In this document: in pieces, positions 8,319 to 17,025 of the stretch
Numbering within the stretch: position 1 is the first letter of the stretch
Layout: each line of letters begins with the position of its first letter
Assembly (NCBI GenBank): GCA_965221215.1
Contig: OZ244872.1
Location: 1,116,001 to 1,180,000 of the forward strand
Length of the DNA stretch: 64,000 nt
DNA from: Aldehydirespirator sp965221215
Lineage (GTDB): Bacteria > Actinomycetota > Acidimicrobiia > Acidimicrobiales > Aldehydirespiratoraceae
Reading direction: 5' to 3'
Program-made: the position numbers and the translations under genes
Notes under the pieces: model-generated
Database searches by the model: none
What the model saw: only the letters and a program-made list of their open reading frames with translations
What the model was told of the DNA's origin: nothing

Positions 8319-11306
8319 ATGACCTCTCAGACTGCTCCTGAGACCTCTGCTGATCTGACACTGCACACCACGAGTCGAAGCCTGACTCTGCCGGGTCGTT
8401 CGTTGGACCACATCACGCAGCCGGTGTTGAACCGGCCTCACGAGGAACCTTCGCGGCACTGGCAGTTGGCTGCGGACAACACCTCTACCGGGATCGCCGT
8501 CAACGGCAGGAGACCGAGCCAGTCGCTCACCATCGTGCCGAAGGTCCGTGATCCACAGCTTCAGATGGATGTGACCGCGGCGGATGAGAACGAGCTGGTG
8601 AACCGCATCCGGGTGATGGTTGGGCGATGGAGGGACGAGAAGTATCCGGATGTGACTGCTGCTACCCGGCAGCTGCTGTTCCACTGGCGAAGTGAAGCCA
8701 ACGAGCCGCGGCTGTTCTTCGCCCAGGTCGAAGCAGCAGAAACGCTGATCTGGCTGACCGAGGGCAACGCCAGCAACAATCGGGCGCTGCGCGAGATCCG
8801 CCAGCAGTTGGCCGACGCCAACGGCAACTACAACGCAGGCATCTACCGCCTGGCCGTGAGGATGGCCACCGGTTCAGGCAAGACAGCGGTGATGGGCATG
8901 ATGATCGCATGGCACGCCGTCAACGCTGCTGCCACCCTCCGCAAGGACGACCGCTACACCACCTTGTTCTTGGCTATGACACCGGGCCACACCGTCCGTG
9001 AACGGCTAGCGGTGCTGGACCCGTCGCATTCCAGCAACGTCTATGACGAGATGCGGCTGCTTCCAGAAGGTAAACGCAGCGTGTTGGGTGGGGTGAGGGT
9101 GCGGGTGTTGAACTGGCACGCGTTCCAGCCCCGTGACCGGCTGGGAGACTTGGCGTCAAGTGATGCCAAGAAGCTGATCCGCGCAGGCCGCAAGGACAAG
9201 GAGTTCGAGTCGATGTCGGCGGTGCTGGATCGGGCGCTGAGAGGGTTCCCGACCGACAGGAGCGCCCCGAAGGTGTGCATCCTCAACGACGAAGCCCATC
9301 ACTGCTACCTGCCCCAGGAGGGACGGCGCGTGTCAGAAGACGACGACACCAAGGCTGCGGCTGTCTGGTTCGGTGCTCTAGAGGGGCTGCGTGACACCGG
9401 CAGGCTCGGGCCGGTCTACGACTTCTCGGCCACTCCAATCTTCATTGAGGGCAAGGAACGGAAGGAGCGGATGTTCCCGTGGGTGGTTTCGGACTTCCCC
9501 CTGATGGACAGCATTGAGTCCGGTCTGGTGAAGATTCCTCAGGTGCCTGTCGAAGACGACACCCACGATGGGACCGTCGAGTGGCGGAACCTGTATGCGA
9601 ACACCACGCCCAAGACCGTCAAGAAGGATTCCGTGCCGGGGGAACTGAGACGGGCGCTGCAAGCGCTGTATCTCAGCTACGAGGAGAAGTTCGATCAGTG
9701 GATGAACCCGGACGATCCGGCCAAGGCGATGCCGACACCGCCCGTGTTCATCGTGGTCGCCAACAACATCGCCAACGCGACGGCCATCTGTGACTACATC
9801 GCCGGATGGTCAGAGAAGGGCACCAATGGCTCGCTCAGCTACCACGACGGCGCTTTGGAACTGTTCGCCAACTACAAGAACAACCTCCCAACGGATCGCG
9901 TGCACACGCTGCTGGTGCATTCACAACTGGAGGGTGACGGCAATCTGAGTAAGCCGATCAAGGCCCAGGCAGCAAGGCTGCGAGCAGCAGACGACAAGCG
10001 AGACGACCGTGACGTGATCCGTGGAGCACTGAACTCTGTCGGCAAACCGGGTGGGCTGGGGGAGCACATCCGGTGCGTGGTGTCGGTGTCGATGCTCACC
10101 GAAGGATGGGACACCCGCACTGTCACCCACATCCTCGGGTTCCGCCGCTTCTCCACGCAGCTTCTCTGCGAGCAGGTGACCGGGAGGGCCCTTCGCCGCT
10201 CCAACTACGACAACTACGACGATGAAGGCCGGCTCGTAGCGGAGTACGCCGAAGTGATCGGGGTGCCGTTCGAGTTCATGCCTACGAAAGGCAACGAACC
10301 GCCCGCACCGCCGAAGCCCCGCTATGAGGTTCGCAGCCTTGCCGGTCGTCGTGATCGTCGTATCGAGTTCCCGAACGTGGAGCACTATCTGACAGAAGCG
10401 GGATCAGACGGCTTCCTCCTGAACGAGGATGTGGTGAAGAAGTGGGTGCCGCATGGAGCAACCGAGGCAACGTTGGCTGGAACGGTCGGCGGTGAGACGA
10501 CGATCACCGCCGACGTAAGTCTCCGTCAGCAGAGAGCCGTGACCTTGTTGGCAGCCGCGCTTGTCCGGCATTGGACGGAACGAGTGGTGGACGAGGGCGA
10601 TGGAAGGCGTGCACGTCGCAGGCTTCTTTTTCATGACGCCATGACGATCGTCAAGCGCTGGACTGAACTTGCTCAGGTGTGGGATGAGCACTACGACGCG
10701 CTGGGATCGACTGCCATGGATCAGGCAGTCGAAGAAATCGACGCCGCCTGCGTCTCGACGGGAGGCACCATTGATCGGCTCGTGGCTGCGTTCAGCCATC
10801 CGATGCTGCTCGACACGTCGGGCATCCGCTTCGAGACGAGCCTGGAGGATCGCTACCACGCCACCAACTCCGAATTGAACACCGCGGCGTGCCACTCGAA
10901 GTTCGAGGCAGCCTGCGCGAAGGTACTGGACAAGCATCCCGATGTGACCGCATGGGCACGGAACTTCCGGCTCGGGTGGACCGTGCCGTACCTGTGGGAC
11001 GGAACATGGCACCGGTACGAACCTGACTTCGTTGCCCGGCTGTTCGCAGAACGAGAAGACGACGATGCAGTGCATCTGATCGTGGAGTGCAAGGGCGCGC
11101 CCGATGCCCATTCCGAACGCAAGAAGCTAGCAGTAGAGAGCAGATGGATACCGGCTGTGCAGGCATCGGGTCAGCTTCCCAACTGTCTGCGCCGTTGGGC
11201 GTTCTTGGAACTGACCGAACTGGACGGCCTGTCCGCCGACCTCAACGAGGCCATCCGGCAAGCTCGCAAGACTCACCCGACCCCCATCGTTGAAGGAGCG
11301 GCGTGA
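8319..11306 (+). CDS. DEAD/DEAH helicase-nuclease, restriction subunit (type III Res-like)
   Basis: A 995-residue protein. Superfamily 2 helicase motifs are clear: Walker A in ATGSGKT (about 185-189), DEAH at 324-327 in NDEAHHC, motif III SATP, and motif VI-like QVTGRALRR. Near the C-terminus YEPDFVARL and LIVECKG (about 900-925) form a PD-(D/E)xK nuclease core. This is the build of type III-like restriction subunits (BPTD_3080-type as I recall). ATG at 8319 was chosen over a GTG 13 codons upstream; neither has a strong ribosome site. The stop overlaps the methyltransferase start (TGATG). Res before Mod is the reverse of the usual type III order. Confidence 0.85.
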   Translation: MTSQTAPETSADLTLHTTSRSLTLPGRSLDHITQPVLNRPHEEPSRHWQLAADNTSTGIAVNGRRPSQSLTIVPKVRDPQLQMDVTAADENELVNRIRVMVGRWRDEKYPDVTAATRQLLFHWRSEANEPRLFFAQVEAAETLIWLTEGNASNNRALREIRQQLADANGNYNAGIYRLAVRMATGSGKTAVMGMMIAWHAVNAAATLRKDDRYTTLFLAMTPGHTVRERLAVLDPSHSSNVYDEMRLLPEGKRSVLGGVRVRVLNWHAFQPRDRLGDLASSDAKKLIRAGRKDKEFESMSAVLDRALRGFPTDRSAPKVCILNDEAHHCYLPQEGRRVSEDDDTKAAAVWFGALEGLRDTGRLGPVYDFSATPIFIEGKERKERMFPWVVSDFPLMDSIESGLVKIPQVPVEDDTHDGTVEWRNLYANTTPKTVKKDSVPGELRRALQALYLSYEEKFDQWMNPDDPAKAMPTPPVFIVVANNIANATAICDYIAGWSEKGTNGSLSYHDGALELFANYKNNLPTDRVHTLLVHSQLEGDGNLSKPIKAQAARLRAADDKRDDRDVIRGALNSVGKPGGLGEHIRCVVSVSMLTEGWDTRTVTHILGFRRFSTQLLCEQVTGRALRRSNYDNYDDEGRLVAEYAEVIGVPFEFMPTKGNEPPAPPKPRYEVRSLAGRRDRRIEFPNVEHYLTEAGSDGFLLNEDVVKKWVPHGATEATLAGTVGGETTITADVSLRQQRAVTLLAAALVRHWTERVVDEGDGRRARRRLLFHDAMTIVKRWTELAQVWDEHYDALGSTAMDQAVEEIDAACVSTGGTIDRLVAAFSHPMLLDTSGIRFETSLEDRYHATNSELNTAACHSKFEAACAKVLDKHPDVTAWARNFRLGWTVPYLWDGTWHRYEPDFVARLFAEREDDDAVHLIVECKGAPDAHSERKKLAVESRWIPAVQASGQLPNCLRRWAFLELTELDGLSADLNEAIRQARKTHPTPIVEGAA

Positions 11307-11456
11307 TGGCCAAGAAGGCCGCCACCAAGACCACTGACCAGTACATCCATACGTCGACCAGACGGCTCAATCTGCCTACTGAGCAGACCAGCAAGACGAT
11401 GAGCGATGCCGACCGGCGTCCCATCCTCTATAAGCCAGAGACACGGGAGATTGACG
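11306..11456 (+). pseudogene. 5' part of the DNA methyltransferase gene (mod), cut off by the IS256-family element
   Basis: Fifty codons starting MAKKAATKTTDQYIHTSTR, preceded by AAGGAG at good spacing and overlapping the Res stop. The frame reaches KPETREID and then enters the IS, where it stops at 11497 after 13 foreign residues. If the IS and one 9-base target copy are removed, the frame joins exactly to the downstream part: REID then DDPILAWNR. The intact gene would encode 851 residues. Confidence 0.85.
11448..11456 (+). repeat. Target-site duplication AGATTGACG, left copy
   Basis: Nine bases directly before the left inverted repeat of the IS256-family element, repeated directly after its right end at 12900-12908. 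Eight to nine bases is the known duplication length of this IS family. Confidence 0.9.
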
Positions 11457-12899
11457 GGTGGCGTCTCATCGCCGGTGTAATAGCAGCAGGGGCGTAGGTT
11501 CCTTCGAGAACCTCAACTCAAGAAGGAGACCTACGCCCGTGCCTGCACGAGTATCGCCCACAGAAGCTGTCCGCGCCGAGATCGACGAGTTGTTCGGCTC
11601 GGGCCGCGACATCGCCGAGGTGCTCGAGGAGGTGATGCGCCTGTCGGCGCGGCTCGTGTTGCAGCAGGTCCTCGAGGACGAGGTCACCTCCTGGCTGGGC
11701 CGGGGCTGGAACTCCCGCGCCGGCGGCGGGCGGGCCGGGCAGCGCAACGGCTACGGCGAGGTGACGGTCAAGACCACCGCGGGGCCCCTGGCGCTGAAGC
11801 GCCCGAAGCTGCGCAACACCACCGAGGCGTTCGCGTCGCAGTTGCTGGGCAAGGGCGTGGTGCGCAGCGAGCCGTTGGAGGCGCTGGTGATCTCGGCGTG
11901 GGTGCGGGGCCTGTCAGACCGCGACATCGAGGCCCTGTTGGCGGAGGCGCTGGGACCGGAGGCCGCCTTGTCGAGGTCCACCGCGTCGCGGATCTGCGCG
12001 CGGCTGCGCGACGAGTTCGACACGTTCCGCAGCTCAGACCTCTCCGATATCGAGCTGGATTACCTGTTCGTTGACGGCAGCCACTTCAAGATGCACGGCG
12101 GGTCGCGCGCTGAGCCGGTGCTGGTCGCCTACGGCATCACCACCCTCGGGCGGCCGGTGCTGCTGGCCGTGGAGCCCGGCGGCGACGAGTCCTATGACGC
12201 CTGGGCCGGGTTCCTCGACGACCTCGCCGAACGGGGGCTGCGGTCCCCGCTGCTGGTCGTCTCAGACGGCGCGGCAGGCCTGATCGGCGCCGTCGAGCAG
12301 AAGATGCCGCAGTCGCTGCGCCAGCGGTGCCTCATCCACCGCGCCCGCAATGTCTTGGCCAAGGTCCCCGCCGGTCGCCGCGACGAACTCAAGGCCGCGT
12401 TCTGGGCGATCTTCGACCTCGACGACGACATCGAGCCCGGCCAGGAAGCGGTGAGCGCAGCACAAGCCGGCATCGACGGCTTCGCCCGCCGCTACCAGCG
12501 CGAGTTCCCCGCCGCCGTGCGCTGCCTGCTCGCAGACCGCCAAGCGCTCACCGCGCACCTGCGGCTCCCCGCCGCACACTGGCGCAGGATCCGCCACACC
12601 AACCTGATCGAGCGCACCTTCGGCGAGACCCGCCGACGAGTCAAAGTCATCGGCCGGCTCCCCGGCGAAACGTCCTGCCTCACACTGGTCTGGGCCGTGC
12701 TCGACCGGGCCTCAAACGGCTGGCGAGGCCTCACCTACACACCCGCCATCGCCCGAGCCCTCACCGAGCTGCGCCACCAACTCCACCAACCCGCCCACAC
12801 CAACACCGACCAGCCCGACCACACCGTCACACGCGCCGCCTAACATGACCACCGGAACCTGCGCCCCAACCGCTATTACACCCAATCTGGGACGCCACC
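11457..12899 (+). mobile_element. IS256-family insertion sequence, complete (1443 bp)
   Basis: Ends are imperfect inverted repeats. The left end begins GGTGGCGTCTCA and the right end (reverse strand) begins GGTGGCGTCCCA. After five unlike bases both continue with GGTGTAATAGC and then share GGGGCG-AGGTTCC. The element carries one transposase gene and is flanked by perfect 9-bp copies of AGATTGACG, so it looks recent and complete. It lies in the mod gene in the same orientation and brings a GC-rich segment into a lower-GC neighbourhood. Confidence 0.93.
11539..12843 (+). CDS. IS256-family (mutator type) transposase
   Basis: A 434-residue DDE transposase. The catalytic acids are visible in DYLFVDGSHFK (Asp179), VVSDGAAGLI (Asp243) and LIERTFGETRRRVKV (Glu358), the mutator/IS256 signature. 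The N-terminal region has the usual VLEEVMRLSARLVLQQVLEDE segment and a short GRGWNSR stretch before QRNGYG. GTG at 11539 is preceded by AAGGAG at 8-9 bases. The stop is one base before an ATG that can restart translation of the split methyltransferase. Confidence 0.93.
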   Translation: MPARVSPTEAVRAEIDELFGSGRDIAEVLEEVMRLSARLVLQQVLEDEVTSWLGRGWNSRAGGGRAGQRNGYGEVTVKTTAGPLALKRPKLRNTTEAFASQLLGKGVVRSEPLEALVISAWVRGLSDRDIEALLAEALGPEAALSRSTASRICARLRDEFDTFRSSDLSDIELDYLFVDGSHFKMHGGSRAEPVLVAYGITTLGRPVLLAVEPGGDESYDAWAGFLDDLAERGLRSPLLVVSDGAAGLIGAVEQKMPQSLRQRCLIHRARNVLAKVPAGRRDELKAAFWAIFDLDDDIEPGQEAVSAAQAGIDGFARRYQREFPAAVRCLLADRQALTAHLRLPAAHWRRIRHTNLIERTFGETRRRVKVIGRLPGETSCLTLVWAVLDRASNGWRGLTYTPAIARALTELRHQLHQPAHTNTDQPDHTVTRAA

Positions 12900-15313
12900 A
12901 GATTGACGACGACCCGATCCTGGCTTGGAATCGCCAGCCCGCCGACGCAGACGGCCAGGCGGCCCATCCGCTCTACATTCGTGAGAAGGTCCATCCAGCA
13001 GCCTTCGTCAAGCTCCTGGAAGGCACCGGCGAGCAACCCGAACTGTTCAGCGACTTCAACGGACTGCCCTCGGCGGATGCCGCCTACGAGTGGTACCAGC
13101 ACGCCGCCAACTGGTCGAACCGGCTCATCCATGGGGAATCGGCAAGGGTGATGGCGTCCCTCCTCGCACGCGAGAGCATGGCTGGCAAGGTTCAGATGAT
13201 CTACTTCGACCCGCCCTACGGCATGGGCTACAGGTCCAACTTCCAAGTATCAGTCAACCAGAGCGACCGAACCCCCGAATCCGCAAGAGGGCGGCCGCTA
13301 GATACGAGGACCATTCGAGCCTTCCGCGATACCTACGAGCGCAACATCCATTCTTACCTAGACCTCACCCGCGAGAAGCTGGTGTTGATGCGCGAACTGC
13401 TCACAGATGGCGGCTCGCTGTTCATGCAGATAGGCGATGACAATGTGCTTCGGGTCGGACTACTGCTTGACGAGGTGTTCGGGGCGGACAATCGCGTGTC
13501 TCTTATCCCCTTCGCCACTACAAGCGGCTCATCGTCCAAGACTCTGCCGAGCGTCGCAGACTTTCTGCTCTGGTACGCCAAGGACAAACGCCACTTCACG
13601 TACCACCAACTCTATGAGCCGCTCACTCGTGCTGAGAAGGTAGCTCACATGAGCTCCTACGCGATGGTTGAACTCTGCGATGGAACGACCCGAACACCAA
13701 GTCCCGAGGAGAGGGATGACCCGGACACGCACCTACCCAGCGGTGCGCGCCTCTATCGGCGTGTGGCGCTTACATCCCCGGGAACCTCGACCACCGGTCG
13801 CTCGGACTCCTATCCCTGGCGAGGCCACCGGTGGTCCTGCCCATCGGGCGAGCAGTGGCGCGTGTCAATGGAAGGCATGGACCGCCTGGCCCAGTTGAAC
13901 CGCCTCGACGCTGCCAGCCCGGACTCGGCGCTCAGTTGGAAGAGGTACGAAGAAGAGGTTCCGGGGCGACGCATCAACAACATGTGGCATCAGCAGGCAT
14001 ACGCATCCGACAAGCGCTACGTGGTTCAGACAGCTGACAGTGTGATCGAACGATGCGTGCTAATGGCTACCGACCCCGGTGACCTTGTGTTTGACCCGAC
14101 CTGTGGTGGAGCCACAACTGCTGTCGCCGCCGAGAAATGGGGGCGGCGATGGATTACCTGCGACACCTCGCCAGTCGCCGTGTCAATTGCGCGTCAGCGA
14201 CTCTCCACAGCGACCTTTCCTTACTGGACCCTGGCCGACTCAGTCGAGGGCGCACGCCAAGAAGCTGAACTCTCGGGCAAGCCGGAAGTTCCACCGCCCG
14301 AGGGCGGATGGGGCAACGACCCCGCCCAAGGGTTTGTTTATGAACGCGTCCCTCAGGTTTCGGCCAGCGTCTTGGCCTATGACTTGGACTCGGACCCCAT
14401 CATGCTGGTGGACCAGCCGCGCAAGAAGCGTGCCGTTACTCGCGTGACATCCCCCATGACGGTGGAGAGCGAGCAGCCGTGGGCGACGGTGATCCCGTTG
14501 GAAGGCACTGACGACGAGCTGGTCGTGGCTCATGATGACTTCCTGGAGTCTGTGCAGTCAGCCCTGCTGGGCCACACCATCAACGGTGGCCGCGAGAACG
14601 CCGACATGACCATCCGGGCGCTGGAACCTTGGCCCAGCGATTCGAACCTGCTCGCATGGAAGGCCACCTACACCATCAACGGTGGTGCAGCCGAACACAA
14701 TGCAGCCGTGATGGTCGCCGCAGAGGACGTGACCGTGCCCGGAGAGATGGTGAGGGAAGCCGCCCGCGATATCACCGACAGCGCGCAGCGGGCCGATGTG
14801 CTACTGGTCGTTGCGTATGCCTTCGCTGCTGACGCTCCCGACAAGGTAGGCAAGTTCGCTGTGGCACGAGCGCAAATGAACCGTGACCTGATGATCCGTG
14901 AACTCTCAGACGAGAAGGGCCACCAAGCCTTTGTCATCATCGGGGAGCCTGACATTAAGATCATCGACTACCCGAACAACCAGATCGCCGTGGAGGTACG
15001 CGGCTACGACACGTTCGACCCGGCTACCGGCAACGCATCTGAGGGAGGCCCTGATGATGTGGCCTGCTGGATGATCGACACCGACCACGACGGAGAGAGC
15101 TTCTTCGCTAGGCGCATCCACTTCCCGGGAGCCGACAACGACCGTCAGATCAAGAGGCTGATCGACGCCATCGGCAAGAACGCCGACGAAGCAGAGCAGG
15201 AAGCCCTCACCGCGATGAGGTCAGCCCCGTTCGACCCGCCCGAGCGAGGCCGAATCGCCGTCAAGATCGTCACCGCCACCGGCATGGAGATGACCTCCGT
15301 CCGAGATCTCTAG
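12845..15313 (+). CDS. Site-specific DNA-methyltransferase (Mod-like), 3' part after the IS
   Basis: An 822-residue frame. The first 20 residues (MTTGTCAPTAITPNLGRHQ) come from the right end of the IS; true Mod sequence starts at IDDDPILAW. Motif IV, DPPYG, lies at about residue 122. The AdoMet-binding motif FDPTCGGATTAV comes later, near residue 416, which is the beta-class order of type III N6-adenine methyltransferases. About 50 native N-terminal residues are missing, upstream of every catalytic motif, so a product started at this ATG could be active. Its only apparent initiation signal is coupling to the transposase stop at 12841-12843. Confidence 0.85.
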   Translation: MTTGTCAPTAITPNLGRHQIDDDPILAWNRQPADADGQAAHPLYIREKVHPAAFVKLLEGTGEQPELFSDFNGLPSADAAYEWYQHAANWSNRLIHGESARVMASLLARESMAGKVQMIYFDPPYGMGYRSNFQVSVNQSDRTPESARGRPLDTRTIRAFRDTYERNIHSYLDLTREKLVLMRELLTDGGSLFMQIGDDNVLRVGLLLDEVFGADNRVSLIPFATTSGSSSKTLPSVADFLLWYAKDKRHFTYHQLYEPLTRAEKVAHMSSYAMVELCDGTTRTPSPEERDDPDTHLPSGARLYRRVALTSPGTSTTGRSDSYPWRGHRWSCPSGEQWRVSMEGMDRLAQLNRLDAASPDSALSWKRYEEEVPGRRINNMWHQQAYASDKRYVVQTADSVIERCVLMATDPGDLVFDPTCGGATTAVAAEKWGRRWITCDTSPVAVSIARQRLSTATFPYWTLADSVEGARQEAELSGKPEVPPPEGGWGNDPAQGFVYERVPQVSASVLAYDLDSDPIMLVDQPRKKRAVTRVTSPMTVESEQPWATVIPLEGTDDELVVAHDDFLESVQSALLGHTINGGRENADMTIRALEPWPSDSNLLAWKATYTINGGAAEHNAAVMVAAEDVTVPGEMVREAARDITDSAQRADVLLVVAYAFAADAPDKVGKFAVARAQMNRDLMIRELSDEKGHQAFVIIGEPDIKIIDYPNNQIAVEVRGYDTFDPATGNASEGGPDDVACWMIDTDHDGESFFARRIHFPGADNDRQIKRLIDAIGKNADEAEQEALTAMRSAPFDPPERGRIAVKIVTATGMEMTSVRDL
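12900..12908 (+). repeat. Target-site duplication AGATTGACG, right copy
   Basis: Directly after the right end of the IS256-family element; identical to 11448-11456. Confidence 0.9.
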
Positions 15314-15371
15314 CGATCCCGCGATAGACAACTGTCCTTTTCACAATTTATCGGTCGAGACTAGGAGAATC

Positions 15372-16964
15372 GTGAGGATAAAGAGTGCACATCTACGAAA
15401 CTACAAGCGATTCACGGATTTACGGGTAACCAACATCCCGGAGACGGCCCGTCTGGTTGTAATGATCGGTCCCAACGGCAGCGGTAAGTCCTCGCTCTTT
15501 GATGCCTTTCTGTTTAAGGGACAATACGATCCGAGTATTCGCAACATTGGTATGAATCCTGGGAACCAAGAGTATTACTATAAGAGTGCAGCGGAGGTAG
15601 CACAGCGGACCGACTCACACAGCCTCTGGAATAGAATAGACATTCAGTTTCATACTGCTGAACCTGCTCCGGGCCATTGGCAAACCACATTCTATATCAG
15701 ATCGCCCTATCGTAACGAGCCGGAGTTTCAGGTGGACAGCATCTCAGAGGTTGGACGCGCATCTGAAAGCCCGCGATTCAATCGCATTATCGACTCCGAT
15801 CAGGCCGTCTCAGACTCCTATCGACGGCTTGCGTGGAAGCGTCTGACAGACCTCGATGGTGCTGCTCCTGCTTCCACTACCTTCGGAGACTACCGGTCGT
15901 CATCGATATTGGAGTTGCAAAACGCGATGGCAGAGCTGTTTGGTAGTTTATCTCTTCAAGATTTCGGTGGCATTACAGGTAAGGGCGGCTTTAGGTTTGC
16001 GAAGGGCACTACTTCAGACTTCCAGTACAAGAATCTGTCAGGTGGCGAGAAGGCTGCCTTTGATTTGCTTCTCGACATGTTCGTCAAGAGAGACGAGTAT
16101 GCAGATGCGGTCTATTGCATCGATGAGCCTGAAGCGCATGTTGCTGTGGCGATCCAGGGAAAACTGCTAGAAGCACTGCTCGCACTCTTGCCATCTCGGT
16201 CACAGTTGTGGATAGCCACCCACTCTGTTGGGTTCGTCAGAGCTGCATCTCAACGAATGGCCGCGCATGGCGATGTCGTGTTCTTGGATTTCTCTGATCA
16301 CGACTTCGACACGACGGTGGTGTTGAGTCCGCGACCGACGAGCCGGTCCTTCTGGCGTAGTGTATATCAGGTAGCGCTGGACGATCTAGCGGCTCTTGTG
16401 GCTCCGTCTAGACTCATCCTATGTGAGGGCAGCCGTGACAAGCCGAGCGACGGCTTCGATGCTAAGTGTTACGCCACACTCTTTGAGGACAGTCACGGCG
16501 ATACCTTGTTCCTTTCGCGCGGAAGTGCAAGTCAAGTGGAGAATAGTGATGACTTGGCAGCCGTAATCAAGGAGGTTGTGGATGGAGCCGAGATTCTGAA
16601 ACTGATCGATAGAGATGATATGACGGACGAAGGTCGGGCTGATTTGCTGGCGAAGGACTCTCAACTGCGGATTCTGCGACGACGTGAGGTGGAGAACTAC
16701 CTGTATGACTCGGCAGTCTTGCAGGTGTTCTTTGCAACGTACGGCCTGGCGGTCCTGCCAAATGCCATTCAGACGTTGTTGGTAGATGCCACGACGGGAG
16801 ATGCTCGCCATGCTCGCCAGAGCATCTTGCGTGAAGCAAGAAGACTGCTCCAAGGAGTGCTGCTTGGACGCGACAGTAGAGAGTTTGAGTTGTCGCACTT
16901 GGTGCCAGCGCTCAAGGCCACCGAATCTGTGTATCGGGAACTCGAAGAGGACATCTTCTCGTAG
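15372..16964 (+). CDS. AAA ATPase fused to a TOPRIM/DUF4435-like domain (fused PARIS AriAB-like or OLD-like)
   Basis: A 530-residue protein. The ATPase half has Walker A GPNGSGKS (33-40), an ABC-type signature LSGGEK (222-227), Walker B CIDEPEAH (around 251) and the switch His in THS (around 284). The C-terminal part has CEGSRD (Glu near 352), LIDRDD (Asp near 413/415) and REVENYLYD (near 441), the pattern of DUF4435/TOPRIM nucleases. PARIS defence uses an AAA ATPase (AriA) and a DUF4435 nuclease (AriB) and is known in fused form; OLD-family nucleases are the alternative. GTG start with TAGGAGA just upstream. It follows the methyltransferase by 58 bases and has markedly lower GC than flanking metabolic genes. 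Confidence 0.78.
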   Translation: MRIKSAHLRNYKRFTDLRVTNIPETARLVVMIGPNGSGKSSLFDAFLFKGQYDPSIRNIGMNPGNQEYYYKSAAEVAQRTDSHSLWNRIDIQFHTAEPAPGHWQTTFYIRSPYRNEPEFQVDSISEVGRASESPRFNRIIDSDQAVSDSYRRLAWKRLTDLDGAAPASTTFGDYRSSSILELQNAMAELFGSLSLQDFGGITGKGGFRFAKGTTSDFQYKNLSGGEKAAFDLLLDMFVKRDEYADAVYCIDEPEAHVAVAIQGKLLEALLALLPSRSQLWIATHSVGFVRAASQRMAAHGDVVFLDFSDHDFDTTVVLSPRPTSRSFWRSVYQVALDDLAALVAPSRLILCEGSRDKPSDGFDAKCYATLFEDSHGDTLFLSRGSASQVENSDDLAAVIKEVVDGAEILKLIDRDDMTDEGRADLLAKDSQLRILRRREVENYLYDSAVLQVFFATYGLAVLPNAIQTLLVDATTGDARHARQSILREARRLLQGVLLGRDSREFELSHLVPALKATESVYRELEEDIFS

Positions 16965-17025
16965 GAAGTGCTAAGTCGCGTAGGGGTGTTCTCGCCAGGG
17001 CTCCCGGATCGGTACCGTCTGTCGC

